Source of the DNA: Methylobacterium sp. J-026
GTDB taxonomy: Bacteria; Pseudomonadota; Alphaproteobacteria; Rhizobiales; Beijerinckiaceae
Assembly: GCF_022829585.1 (NCBI RefSeq)
Contig: NZ_JAKSYC010000100.1
Span: 1-64,000, forward strand
DNA length: 64,000 nucleotides
Direction of reading: 5' to 3'
In this document: positions 53,067 to 62,124 of the stretch, piece by piece
Layout of the letters: every line of letters begins with the position of its first letter
Numbering within the stretch: the stretch's first letter is position 1
Program-made: the position numbers and the translations under genes
The notes under the pieces: model-generated
What the model saw: the letters and a program-made list of their open reading frames with translations, nothing else
Databases searched by the model: none
Told to the model about the DNA's origin: nothing

Positions 53067-54746
53067 ATGCGCATTTCCCTCGGTTTCAAGCTCTTCACGG
53101 TCATCGGGCTGCTGGCCCTCGTCGCCATCGGCATCGCGATCTTCGCCGTGCGCCAATCCAACTGGGAACAGGAGCGTGCGGCGGCCACCGACAAGATCTG
53201 GAACGCCGGGTTGCAGGCCGGCGCGCTCGGCCAGGCGATCGAGCACGCCGTGGTGCAGGCGACGGCGCTGTTCACAGCGGAGGACGTGACGGAGGCCCGG
53301 TCGCGCCTGTCCGCGCTGCACGAGGCTCTGGCGACCGTGGAGGAGGTGCGCGTCCCGTTCCTGGCCGCGATGGAGGACCAGCTCCCCGAGGACCGGCGCC
53401 GCCGGTTCGATCTCTTCGTCAAGGAGTTCGTCGCCTATCAGAACGACACGGCCGAGCTGGGTCTCACGGTCTCGCCCAAGGCCGCCCTGATCCAGGCGAC
53501 GGACGAGTCGACCGTGAAGAACAGGGAGCACATGGTCGCGGAGATCGCCGCGCTCGGACGCGAGGTGCTGAACCGCCTCAACACCCGCCGGGCCGCGGAT
53601 GCCGCCGACCGGCGAACGGCGCGGATCACGCTGATCGTCGTGCCGGCCGTGTCCCTCGCCCTGGGACTGCTCACCGCGATCTGGATCATCTTCACCCAGG
53701 TCCGCCAACCGCTGAATCGGCTCAAGGGCTGCATGACCACGCTGGCGGCCAACGATCTCGGTCGCCCGATCCCGTTCACGCATCGTCGCGACGAGATCGG
53801 CGAGATGGCCGGGGCCATCGCGGCGTTCCAGAGGGCCCTGATCCAGAAGCGCGACCTCGATGGGGAGGCCCAGGTCCGGCGCGACCGCGACCGGGTCCGC
53901 GCCGAGAAGCTCGCGGTGGCGACGCACGAGTTCGAGGTCGAGACGCAGCGCGCGGTCGCCGACCTCGCCGGCTCGGCCGAGGCGATGATGTCGGCGGCCG
54001 ACACGCTCTCGGGCAATGCCGGTGACATGGCGGTTCAGGCCACCGTCGTGGCGGGCGCCTCGAGCCAGACGGCGGGCATCGTCGACAGCATCGCCAGCGC
54101 CGCCGAGGAACTCTCGGCCACGGCCCGCGAGATCGAGGCGCGAGTCCGGGACACCAGCGAGATCGCGTCCTCGGCCCTGACCGACACGCGGGGTCTGGAG
54201 GAGACCGTCCGCACGCTGTCGCAAGCCGCGGAGGAGATCGGAGCGGTCGTGACCCTGATCCGCGACGTCGCCGAACAGACCAACCTCCTGGCGCTCAACG
54301 CCACGATCGAGGCGGCCCGCGCGGGCGTCGCGGGCCGCGGCTTCGCCGTGGTGGCCGCGGAGGTCAAGGCGCTCGCGGGCCAGACCGCCCTCGCCACCGA
54401 CCGCATCACCGGTCAGGTCGGATCGATTCAGGGCGCCGCCGACCGGACGGTCGGTGCCATCGCGGCGATCGGCCAGACGATCGCCCGCATGAGCCTGATC
54501 GCCTCCGAGGTGGCGGAGGCGACCGATCAACAGGGCAGCGCCAGCCAGGAGATCGCGCGGGCCATCTTCAACGCCGCCGCGGATGCCCGCAAGGTGTCCG
54601 AGAGCATCTCCGGCGTCCGGGCCGCGGCCGCGTCCAACGAGGACCAGGCCGGTCAGGTCCGGGGCACCGCCGCGCGGGTCAATACCGGGACGCACAGCCT
54701 GCAGCAGGCGATCGAGACCTACATGGTGCAGGTCCACGGCGCGTAG
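53067..54746 (+). CDS. methyl-accepting chemotaxis protein with four-helix periplasmic sensor and HAMP
   Basis: 559 residues from ATG 53067. TM1 ([22 protein letters not shown]), a periplasmic helical bundle of about 150 residues, TM2 ([21 protein letters not shown]), then a HAMP domain ([20 protein letters not shown] ... [16 protein letters not shown]). The signalling domain contains [40 protein letters not shown]. No C-terminal CheR pentapeptide. The ligand is unknown. No che genes are nearby. Confidence 0.93.
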   Translation: MRISLGFKLFTVIGLLALVAIGIAIFAVRQSNWEQERAAATDKIWNAGLQAGALGQAIEHAVVQATALFTAEDVTEARSRLSALHEALATVEEVRVPFLAAMEDQLPEDRRRRFDLFVKEFVAYQNDTAELGLTVSPKAALIQATDESTVKNREHMVAEIAALGREVLNRLNTRRAADAADRRTARITLIVVPAVSLALGLLTAIWIIFTQVRQPLNRLKGCMTTLAANDLGRPIPFTHRRDEIGEMAGAIAAFQRALIQKRDLDGEAQVRRDRDRVRAEKLAVATHEFEVETQRAVADLAGSAEAMMSAADTLSGNAGDMAVQATVVAGASSQTAGIVDSIASAAEELSATAREIEARVRDTSEIASSALTDTRGLEETVRTLSQAAEEIGAVVTLIRDVAEQTNLLALNATIEAARAGVAGRGFAVVAAEVKALAGQTALATDRITGQVGSIQGAADRTVGAIAAIGQTIARMSLIASEVAEATDQQGSASQEIARAIFNAAADARKVSESISGVRAAAASNEDQAGQVRGTAARVNTGTHSLQQAIETYMVQVHGA

Positions 54747-54784
54747 GGCCGGCGGCCCGCGCGCGATATCGGTGAAAGGAATGT

Positions 54785-54858
54785 TGGAGGCCTCGCCCGG
54801 AATCGAACCGGGGTGCAAGGATTTGCAGTCCTCTGCGTAACCACTCCGCCACGAGGCC
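54785..54858 (-). tRNA. tRNA-Cys (GCA)
   Basis: On the minus strand the 74-base gene starts GGCCTCGTGGCGGAGTGG; the anticodon loop is CTGCAAA on a GAGGA/TCCTT stem (anticodon GCA), the T-arm is CCGGTTCGATTCCGG, the acceptor CGAGGCC pairs fully with the 5' end, followed by T and an encoded CCA. Confidence 0.97.
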
Positions 54859-54974
54859 TTCTCGACGGCGCCTGTGCGCCGCGCGGAGCTTGGCGGACAG
54901 CTCCGGGTGCGCGTCTCTAGCAGAGGTCGGCGGCCGCAGGCAACGGCCGTGACGACACGGATCGCCGGAACGCT

Positions 54975-55844
54975 TCAGCTCTGCCAGACCCGCGGCATCG
55001 GCAGGCCGCGATAGCCGGCGAGGAACCGGGCGGCGAGACGGCGCAGGGGGCCGATTCCGCCCGCCAGGGCACGGACCACGAGGTGCCCGTTCCAGGCGCT
55101 CGCCGCCGCCTCGATCCCGGGGGCGGCGGCCTCCGCCAGGAGGACGCGCGCCTCCTCCAGGCGCGCTTCCGCACCGTCCGAGACGTCGAGCAGAGTCGCG
55201 CAGGCGCGCCCGCCGCCGCCGATCGCCGGTCGGGCCAGGAGATCGCTGATCGGACCGTCCAGCGCGATGCTGTCGGCATAGATAAGGCGACCGGCCCGGC
55301 GCACGCGCCACGCATCCGCGAACAGCCCGGCGGTGATCCGCTCGCCCCGGGCGGCACGGCCGAAGGCGACGATCTCCACGGCCAGCAGGCCCGCGCCCGC
55401 GGCGAGATCGGCTTCGAAGCGCCGCCGCACCCGGGCGCGGTCGAACAGGATCGTCTCCTGGGGCAGCCAGGCGAGCCGCGCACCCGCGCCCAGGCTCAGG
55501 CGGTTCTCGATGCGGCTCACCGGCCCGTCGGAGCGGTAGATCTTCTCGGCCGCCGTCGTGGTGAGGACGAGATCGGCCGCCGGATCGAGCTCCAGGGCCA
55601 CCGAGAAGGCGTCGCCGCACGCCACGCCGCCGGCCGTGTTGACGAGGACGGCTTCGAGCGCCCCCGGCCCCCGCGGGAAGCGCAGGCGCGACGGCCCCGA
55701 TTCCGCCAGGTCGATGATCCGCGTCGCCCCGCCCGTGCGGGCCGGCCCGGCGCGCAGCCGGACGCGGCCGTCGGAGCGCTGCCGCGCCGGCGGCATGGCG
55801 GCGGCCGGGTCGAGTTCCTGCGGGTCCGGGATGCGGCCGTCCAT
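54975..55844 (-). CDS. ureD: urease accessory protein UreD
   Basis: 289 residues from ATG 55844. Family segments: FPRGPGALEAVLVNTAGGVACGDAFSV, LVLTTTAAEKIYRSDG, LAWLPQETILFDRARVRRRFEADL and VEIVAFGRAARGE, all typical of UreD/UreH. It scaffolds UreF-UreG on urease for nickel insertion. Its ATG overlaps the arginase stop (TGATG), so urea production and urease maturation are translationally coupled. No ureABC, ureE, ureF or ureG gene lies in the window, so the structural genes must be elsewhere. Confidence 0.92.
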   Translation of the reverse strand: MDGRIPDPQELDPAAAMPPARQRSDGRVRLRAGPARTGGATRIIDLAESGPSRLRFPRGPGALEAVLVNTAGGVACGDAFSVALELDPAADLVLTTTAAEKIYRSDGPVSRIENRLSLGAGARLAWLPQETILFDRARVRRRFEADLAAGAGLLAVEIVAFGRAARGERITAGLFADAWRVRRAGRLIYADSIALDGPISDLLARPAIGGGGRACATLLDVSDGAEARLEEARVLLAEAAAPGIEAAASAWNGHLVVRALAGGIGPLRRLAARFLAGYRGLPMPRVWQS

Positions 55845-56812
55845 CACCCGCGTTCGGCCGCGTCGCCCGGCGTCGCTTCGGCCGGCAGCGTCGGCCGGTC
55901 GAGGATGCGTCGGCCGAACAGGCTCGCCGCCAGCTCGACCAGCACCCGGGCGCTGCGCCCGCGCTCGTCGAGGAAGGGATTGAGCTCGACGATGTCCAGC
56001 GAGCGCACGAGGCCGGAATCGTGCAGCATCTCCATGATCAGATGCGCTTCCCGGAAGGTGGCGCCCCCCGGAACCGTCGTGCCGACCCCCGGGGCGAGGG
56101 ACGGGTCGAGGAAGTCGATGTCGAAACTGACGTGCAGATGGGCGCGCCGGGCGGCGACGTGTTCGAGGATCCGCCGCAGGGGGGCGACGACCCCGAACTC
56201 GTCGATGGTGCGCATGTCCGTGACCCCGACCCGCCGGGCCGCCACCAGGGCGCGCTCCCCGGCATCGATGGAGCGCAGGCCGAACAGGTGGACATCGGTC
56301 GGGGCGAGCGGCGGCGGAGCCGGCTCGGCGAACAGGCGCGGGAAGCCGGGCTCCCCGCACAGGGCCGCCAGCGGCATGCCATGGACGTTGCCGGACGGGG
56401 AGGTCTCCAGGGTGTTGAAGTCGGCGTGGGCATCCAGCCAGAGCACGAAGAGCGGCCGGCGCTCACGGGCGGCGTGGCGCATGACGCCGTCGATCGATCC
56501 GAGCGAGAGACTGTGATCGCCGCCGACGGTGAGGGGCACCGCGCCCGCAGCGAGGGCATCTTCGACCGCGCGGGACAGGGCACGCGTCCAGGCCGCCACG
56601 GCGGCGAGGCCGCGCCCCCCGACCGGACCATCGGGGACGACGTCGCCGTGGTCGGTGACCGCATGGCCGAGGTCGGACAGGGCGCGGACGAGGCCGGCGG
56701 TGCGCAGGGCTGCCGGGCCCATCAGGGCGCCGGGCTCGCTGGTTCCGACCTCGATCGGCGCGCCGATCAGCGCGATGCGGTGCCCCGCGTGGGGGCTTGT
56801 CTCGCTGGTCAT
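55844..56812 (-). CDS. rocF: arginase
   Basis: 322 residues from ATG 56812. The three ureohydrolase motifs are GGDHSLSLGSIDG (about residue 105), LWLDAHADFNTLETSPSGNVHG (about 135) and SFDIDFLDPSLAPGVGTTVPGG (about 235), giving all Mn-binding His/Asp residues. The start region IALIGAPIEVGTSEPGALMGP fits arginase rather than agmatinase. It splits arginine into ornithine and urea. It is coupled to ureD, consistent with using arginine as nitrogen source through urease. Confidence 0.94.
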   Translation of the reverse strand: MTSETSPHAGHRIALIGAPIEVGTSEPGALMGPAALRTAGLVRALSDLGHAVTDHGDVVPDGPVGGRGLAAVAAWTRALSRAVEDALAAGAVPLTVGGDHSLSLGSIDGVMRHAARERRPLFVLWLDAHADFNTLETSPSGNVHGMPLAALCGEPGFPRLFAEPAPPPLAPTDVHLFGLRSIDAGERALVAARRVGVTDMRTIDEFGVVAPLRRILEHVAARRAHLHVSFDIDFLDPSLAPGVGTTVPGGATFREAHLIMEMLHDSGLVRSLDIVELNPFLDERGRSARVLVELAASLFGRRILDRPTLPAEATPGDAAERG

Positions 56813-57147
56813 CCCGTCTCCACCGGTCGCTCGGACGTCCGCGCGTCCCCGCCGCTCTAGCAGGTGGCGGGCCGCCGCCACAGGCCGACGCGGCGCCTTC
56901 GCCGATCCGCAAGCCTCTGATCGACCGACGCTCGAAGAATGATTGTGCGAGGCGGAATCCTGGGTTGGAAAGTGCCGGTTTCAGAAGGTCCGCGCCCTGC
57001 CCTCTCAAGGTGTTTGGGCTGGGTGCGGGGAGCGCGATCCATGACGGTAACGGAGCGAAAGAGCAGCGTGTTTCCCCTTCCCCTCGTGGGCTTGCGGCTT
57101 CACAGGGCGAGCCGGGGGCTCCACGGGTGCAGGACGAAGGCGCGGGT

Positions 57148-57243
57148 CCCCCCTCCCGGGCGGGAGAGGGACAGGGTGAGGAATGCGACCTCTCCGGATC
57201 GACCTGATCCCTCACCCCAACCCTCTCCCGCCCGGGAGAGGGG
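57148..57243. repeat. second-type palindromic repeat
   Basis: Left arm CCCCCTCCCGGGCGGGAGAG and GGGTGAGG; right arm CCTCACCC and CCCTCTCCCGCCCGGGAGAG, in inverted orientation around a central GACC/GATC block. It resembles the 1-141, 5551 and 17722 family in composition but its arm sequence is different, so it is a separate unit. Confidence 0.6.
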
Positions 57244-57270
57244 GCCTGTCGCGGCTTCCCGCGCCGATGT

Positions 57271-57308
57271 CTAAACATCGTAGTCCTGATACATAACATC
57301 ATGTTTAG
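57271..57308. promoter_or_regulatory. 8-bp inverted repeat upstream of the third chemoreceptor gene
   Basis: CTAAACAT at 57271-57278 and ATGTTTAG at 57301-57308 are exact inverted copies; the centres are 30 bases (about three helical turns) apart. They lie about 190 bases before the ATG in an AT-rich stretch. Possible operator half-sites; no regulator is assigned. Confidence 0.35.
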
Positions 57309-57495
57309 CTGAGTAATTACAACCCTTGCTCCGAGTAAAAAACGCCGGTTAATCGCATCTATAGGCATCTTTATTTGAAATTCAACAGGCTGCATTGTTT
57401 CATGGTGGCCGGCGCCCGACAATGGTGTCACAGAAAATTAGGATTATTGTGGGAAGGCAGCAGAGCTTCTCTATCTAAGACTATTCAAGGTTGCC

Positions 57496-59658
57496 ATGAC
57501 GCTTCTGTCCCGTTTGAGCGTGCGTCTCCCCGCGATGACCGTCGGCCTGGCGCTGCTCAGCGCCACCGCAATGGGCGGATTCAGCTGGTACACGGCCCGG
57601 TCCGGGCTGATGAGCGCGGCCCAGGACCGCCTGCAACTGGCCGCCGCGGCCCGCCGGGACGGCATCGAGCTGGTGGCGGATCGGATGCAGGCCGACTTCC
57701 TGGCGGTCGCGGCGCATCCGCAGATCGTGTCGAACTTTCCCGACCTGATCGAGACCCTGGATCCCGCCAAGCCCGAGGTGGCGGCCGTCATCGAGGCGTT
57801 CCGCGCGCCGCAGACGGTCGAGGCGCGGGTCGCCCTCGACGGCACCGGCCTGAGCGCGATGTACGCGCGCCGGCACGTCAAGGTGCAGGACGTGGCACGC
57901 AAGCTCGTCGCCCAGGCCGGCTACGCGGACCTCATGTTCGTGGATCAGAACGGCCGGATCGTCTACACCACAACGAAGGGCGCGGATTTCGCCAAGTCGG
58001 TCGCCGATCCGGATCTGGCGCAGACCGGTCTCGCCCGCCTCCTCAAGCGCCTCGAAACGGCCGATCCGGGCACGGTCCTGTTCGAGGATTTCGCCGCCTA
58101 TCCGGTCGATGGCGTTCCGGCCGCCTTCATCGGTCGCGCCATGACCAAGCGCGCCAATGTCGCCATGGGGACCGCGCAGGCGGCGGAGCGGATCGGCACC
58201 GTCATCATGCGGGTCACCCCGGCGGTGTTCGATCAGACGCTGGCCAAACGGACCGGCCTGGGCGAGACCGGACAGGTCTTCGCGGCGGGTGGGGACGGGC
58301 TCCTGCGCAGCGATCCGCCGCTGAACCCCACGGTGAAGGCCGGAGGCGCCGTCACGCTGCTCGGGATCGCCCCCGATCGGATCAAGGCGGAGGGCAGCCT
58401 CACCTTCCCGGCCGCGGACGGACCGCACATGGCAGCGGCCTCCGCGCTCAGCGTGCTGGGGGCGCCCTGGACTGTGGTGGCGGAGCAGACCGAGGCCGAA
58501 GCGATTGCGTCGGTCCGGGCGCTCTCGCGCATCCTGATCCTGACCGGTCTGTGCATCCTGGCCGCGACGGCGGCGCTCGGCCTGCTGCTCGCGCGCTCGA
58601 TCGTGGCGCCGCTGGGCGCCCTCACCCGCGCCCTGAAGGCGCTCGCCGACCGTCAGCCACTCACGGACGTGGCCGGGATCCGGCGCCGGGACGAGATCGG
58701 CGACATCGCCCGCGCCGTGGTGACGATCCGCGACATGTCCCTGGAGGATGCCGCGCAGCAGTTGCAAACGACGGAGGCCGTGCGCCTGCGCGAGGAACAG
58801 AACCGGCGCACCATGCTGCGGGACCTCGCCGACGGGTTCGAGCGCTCGGTGGGCGGGATCGCCGAGGGCCTGACGGGGGCCGTGTCGTCGCTCCAGGACG
58901 CGTCCGGCGCCATGCGGGTCGCGGTCGCCGGGACCTCCGAGCGCTCGACCAGCGTCGCCAGCGCGGCGCGGCAGACATCCGACAACGTCAACGCCGTCGC
59001 CGCCGCCGCCGCCGCCGAGGAACTCGGTGCGACCGTGCGGGAGATCGGCCGGCAGGTCGAGCAGGCGACCGGCATGTCGGCCAATGCGGTTGGCGAGGCC
59101 CGGCGGGCCGAGCAGACGATGACCGATCTCGCCGCCGCCGCGACCCGGATCGGCGACGTGGTCGGGATGGTCTCGACGATCGCCGGACAGACGAACCTGC
59201 TGGCGCTCAACGCGACGATCGAGGCGGCCAGGGCCGGCGAGGCCGGAAGGGGCTTCGCGGTGGTGGCCGCAGAGGTCAAGGAACTGGCCCCCCAGACGAG
59301 CCGCGCCACGGAGGAGATCGGCCGGCAGGTGGCGTCGATCCAGACCGTCACCGGCGACGCCGTCGGGGCGATCCAGGGCGTCGCCTCGCAGATCGAGGCC
59401 ATGAATCAGGTCTCGACCGGCATCGCCGCCGCCGTGGACCAGCAGGGCGCCACGACGCAGGACATCGTCCGCAGCATGGGGCAAGCCTCCACCGGCACCG
59501 GCCTGATGACCGCCGATATCGCGGAGGTCGCCCGGGTCGCGGACGATGCCGGGGAGGCCGCCGCATCGGTGGCGCAGGCCTCGGACGCCCTGGCGGCGCG
59601 CGCGGAGCAGCTCCGCGGCGAGGTCGCGCAGTTCCTGCGCAACATCCGGGCGGCTTAG
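57496..59658 (+). CDS. methyl-accepting chemotaxis protein with dCache-like sensor and HAMP
   Basis: 720 residues. TM1 ([21 protein letters not shown]), a periplasmic double-Cache-like domain of about 300 residues ([37 protein letters not shown]), TM2 ([21 protein letters not shown]), HAMP ([16 protein letters not shown] ... [13 protein letters not shown]), then the signalling domain with [36 protein letters not shown]. Two oddities: six consecutive Ala codons (residues 502-507) before the EEL of the methylation helix, two more residues than the receptor at 53067, and a Pro at 599 (LAPQT) where the other two receptors have Ser or Gly. Confidence 0.92.
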   Translation: MTLLSRLSVRLPAMTVGLALLSATAMGGFSWYTARSGLMSAAQDRLQLAAAARRDGIELVADRMQADFLAVAAHPQIVSNFPDLIETLDPAKPEVAAVIEAFRAPQTVEARVALDGTGLSAMYARRHVKVQDVARKLVAQAGYADLMFVDQNGRIVYTTTKGADFAKSVADPDLAQTGLARLLKRLETADPGTVLFEDFAAYPVDGVPAAFIGRAMTKRANVAMGTAQAAERIGTVIMRVTPAVFDQTLAKRTGLGETGQVFAAGGDGLLRSDPPLNPTVKAGGAVTLLGIAPDRIKAEGSLTFPAADGPHMAAASALSVLGAPWTVVAEQTEAEAIASVRALSRILILTGLCILAATAALGLLLARSIVAPLGALTRALKALADRQPLTDVAGIRRRDEIGDIARAVVTIRDMSLEDAAQQLQTTEAVRLREEQNRRTMLRDLADGFERSVGGIAEGLTGAVSSLQDASGAMRVAVAGTSERSTSVASAARQTSDNVNAVAAAAAAEELGATVREIGRQVEQATGMSANAVGEARRAEQTMTDLAAAATRIGDVVGMVSTIAGQTNLLALNATIEAARAGEAGRGFAVVAAEVKELAPQTSRATEEIGRQVASIQTVTGDAVGAIQGVASQIEAMNQVSTGIAAAVDQQGATTQDIVRSMGQASTGTGLMTADIAEVARVADDAGEAAASVAQASDALAARAEQLRGEVAQFLRNIRAA

Positions 59659-59665
59659 GGCACGC

Positions 59666-59694
59666 GCCGCCGAAGCGGACCCCGGTTCGGCGGC
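59666..59694 (+). terminator. strong stem-loop between convergent genes
   Basis: GCCGCCGAA and TTCGGCGGC make a perfect 9-bp stem with an 11-base loop, 8 bases after the chemoreceptor stop and facing the 3' end of the histidine kinase gene. No T tract; may act in both directions or with Rho. Confidence 0.45.
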
Positions 59695-59757
59695 ATCGGA
59701 TCGGGGGCTCGGACCGGCTTCCGACAGGCGGCCGCCGGGTTTCGGCGGCGGGTGGCG

Positions 59758-61167
59758 TCAGGCCGCCTCGGCGGGAACCGGGGCGGCCTTCTGCGCCGCC
59801 TGCCCCGCGAAGATCTGGGCGGCCAGGGGCAGCTCGATCACGGCGCTGAGGCCGCCCGCGCGGCCGTTCTCCAGAATCAACCGGCCGTTATGCGCCTCGA
59901 CGATGGCCTGAACGATCGACAGGCCGAGGCCGAAACCCCGCGCCTCGTTGAGGTTGCGGGCCCGGTCGCCGCGGACGAAGGGCTGCAGCATCGCCTCCCG
60001 CTCGGCCTCCGGGATCCCCGGGCCGGGGTCGAGCACGCAGATACGGACCCCGCGCTCGGAGGATTCCATGTGGACCTCCGCCCGGCCGCCGTACTTCACG
60101 GCGTTGTCCACGAGGTTCGTCACCGCCCGCTGCAATTCCTCGGGGCGCCCCTGGACGAGGACGTGGCGGCTTTTGCCGACGCGCACCGGCGCGCCGAAAT
60201 CCGAGAAATCGTCGCAGACCGTCTGCACGACCGAGGCGAGATCGACCAGGGTGAAGCTGCTCGCGTCCCGGGCCTGACCGTCGCGCACGAAGGACAGGGC
60301 CGCCTCGACCAGGCCGTTCATCTGGTCCAAATCGCGCAGTGTGGCGGCCCGGGCGTGGTCGTCCTCGATGAATTCGGCGCGGAGGCGCAGCCGGGTGATC
60401 GGCGTGCGCAGGTCGTGGCTGATCGCCGCGAGCATCTGCGTGCGGTCGTCGATCAGCCGGCGCACCCGCGACCGCATCCGGTCGAGCGCCCGGGAGACGG
60501 CGAGCACCTCGCGCGGGCCCGCCTCCGGCAGGGCCACGTGATCGTCCCGGGTTCCGAAGGCCTCCGCGGCGCCGGCGAGCCGCTTCAGCGGCGCCGTGAG
60601 CGCCCGGGTCGCCCAGACGCAGAGCAGCGCCAGGGTCAGCGCCAGGAACACGACGGTGAAGATCAGGGCGCCCTGCTTCGGCGCCCGGAGCGGATCGTTC
60701 GGCAGCGTCGCCTGCAGCATCGCGCCGCCGGCCGTGACGATTCCGACATGCAGCCGTCCGTCCGCCTTCTCCGCGTCGGTGTCGCCGGCGGACAGGTCGA
60801 TGATCTGCACCGGACGCCCGGCCCCGTTCCGGAGCCGGTGGATGACCGGAAGATCCGGGACCGGCTTGGCGCCGGGCGGCGCCTCCCCGTCCCAGGCCTC
60901 GACATGGATCAGCGGCAGGCTGCGGCCGCTGGCGAGCAGAGCCGGCCGGGCGGCCGGATCGACCACGTCGAGGAGCCGCGCCAGCGTCCCGAGGCGGCTG
61001 GCCGCGACCCCCGGCAGGGTGTCCGGGTTCTGGGATTCGTGCAGCAGCAGGAACGCGGCGGTCGCCACCACATGCGCCACCGCGATGCCGGCCACGACGA
61101 GCAGCGCGATCTGGCCCGCGATGGTCGCCGGTCGCATCCGGGCGCGCAGCCGCCGCAGCACGCTCAT
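59758..61167 (-). CDS. sensor histidine kinase of the EnvZ type
   Basis: 469 residues from ATG 61167. TM1 (ATIAGQIALLVVAGIAVAHVVATAAFLLL), a periplasmic domain of about 130 residues, TM2 (ALIFTVVFLALTLALLCVWAT), HAMP, then HisKA with MLAAISHDLRTPITRLRLRAEF (phospho-acceptor His) and HATPase_c with LQRAVTNLVDNAVKYGG, LDPGPGIPEAERE and GFGLGLSIVQAIVEAH. It pairs with the response regulator encoded immediately upstream (4-base overlap). The signal is unknown; the arrangement is like EnvZ/OmpR. Confidence 0.94.
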   Translation of the reverse strand: MSVLRRLRARMRPATIAGQIALLVVAGIAVAHVVATAAFLLLHESQNPDTLPGVAASRLGTLARLLDVVDPAARPALLASGRSLPLIHVEAWDGEAPPGAKPVPDLPVIHRLRNGAGRPVQIIDLSAGDTDAEKADGRLHVGIVTAGGAMLQATLPNDPLRAPKQGALIFTVVFLALTLALLCVWATRALTAPLKRLAGAAEAFGTRDDHVALPEAGPREVLAVSRALDRMRSRVRRLIDDRTQMLAAISHDLRTPITRLRLRAEFIEDDHARAATLRDLDQMNGLVEAALSFVRDGQARDASSFTLVDLASVVQTVCDDFSDFGAPVRVGKSRHVLVQGRPEELQRAVTNLVDNAVKYGGRAEVHMESSERGVRICVLDPGPGIPEAEREAMLQPFVRGDRARNLNEARGFGLGLSIVQAIVEAHNGRLILENGRAGGLSAVIELPLAAQIFAGQAAQKAAPVPAEAA

Positions 61168-61919
61168 GAGCGCGTGACCTCCGGCGTGAACAGGTAGCCG
61201 CCCGAGCGGATCGTCCGGATGAATTCGGGGTTGCGGGTATCGCGCTCGATCTTCTGGCGGATGCGCGAGATCAGCACGTCGATGCTGCGCTCGAACGGGC
61301 CGGCGGCGCGGCCCTGGGTCAGATCCAGGAGCTGGTCGCGCGACAGGACCCGTCCGGGCCGCAGGCAGAGGGCGTGGAGGAGGTCGAACTCCGCCCCGGT
61401 GATGGCGATGCGCGCGCCCTCGGGCGACAGCACCTGCCGCAGGGAGACGTCGAGGGTCCAGCCGGAGAAATGCAGGCGGCGGCGCTCGTCGGTGTCGGGC
61501 GCCTCGGCGGCGACCCGGCGCAGGATCGCGCGGATGCGGGCGAGCAGCTCCCGCGGGTTGAACGGCTTGGCCAGGTAATCGTCGGCGCCGAGTTCCAACC
61601 CGAGGATCCGGTCGACATCCTCGGACTTCGCCGTCAGGATCAGAATCGGGATCTGCGACGAATCCCGCAGGCGCCGGCACAGGCTGAGCCCATCCTCCCC
61701 CGGGAGCATCAGGTCCAGGACGATCAGATCGATGCGCGATTCCGCCAGCGCATGGTCCATGTCGGTCCCGTCGCCCGCGAGCGTCACGCGGCAATCGTTG
61801 CCGCGCAGATAGCGCGCGATCAGGGTCGAGATCTCCCGATCGTCCTCTACGACGAGGATGTGGGGTGTCGACGGTGTCGTCGTCGCGACGGAGTCTGTGT
61901 GCGATTCAGCCTGCATCAT
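61164..61919 (-). CDS. OmpR/PhoB-type response regulator
   Basis: 251 residues. Receiver domain with HILVVEDDREISTLIARYL (acidic pocket), phospho-acceptor Asp in IDLIVLDLMLPGEDG, Thr in ILILTAKSEDVD and Lys in DDYLAKPFNPRELLARI. The C-terminal winged helix (about 150-245) has GARIAITGAEFDLLHALC and RSIDVLISRIRQKIERD. It binds direct repeats as a dimer. The kinase gene overlaps its stop by 4 bases. Downstream targets are not evident; the GH15 gene at 62125 is divergent from it. Confidence 0.95.
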   Translation of the reverse strand: MMQAESHTDSVATTTPSTPHILVVEDDREISTLIARYLRGNDCRVTLAGDGTDMDHALAESRIDLIVLDLMLPGEDGLSLCRRLRDSSQIPILILTAKSEDVDRILGLELGADDYLAKPFNPRELLARIRAILRRVAAEAPDTDERRRLHFSGWTLDVSLRQVLSPEGARIAITGAEFDLLHALCLRPGRVLSRDQLLDLTQGRAAGPFERSIDVLISRIRQKIERDTRNPEFIRTIRSGGYLFTPEVTRS

Positions 61920-62124
61920 CGGGCCATCATGCCCCGAACCGACGATTATTCGAAGGTGTCTGGCGAAACCAATTTGTAAGCGCGTGTTTCCCGCGGATCT
62001 GCTCCGGGATCTGGCCGCCCTGCGGCGAATCGTCGAGCCGGACTCCCCGCCCGGCGCGGCCTGGCTACCTCACGGATCAGCGTTCGCCCGGTGTGACGGG
62101 TGAGGCCGCCATCCGGAACCCCCC

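Larger units (their letters stand above)
56813..57495. other. intergenic region between arginase and third chemoreceptor
   Basis: 683 bases without a gene. The left part (56813-57050) is featureless, 57148-57243 holds a palindromic repeat, and from 57260 onward the sequence becomes AT-rich and contains an inverted repeat at 57271-57308. The right end is the presumed chemoreceptor promoter. Confidence 0.55.
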
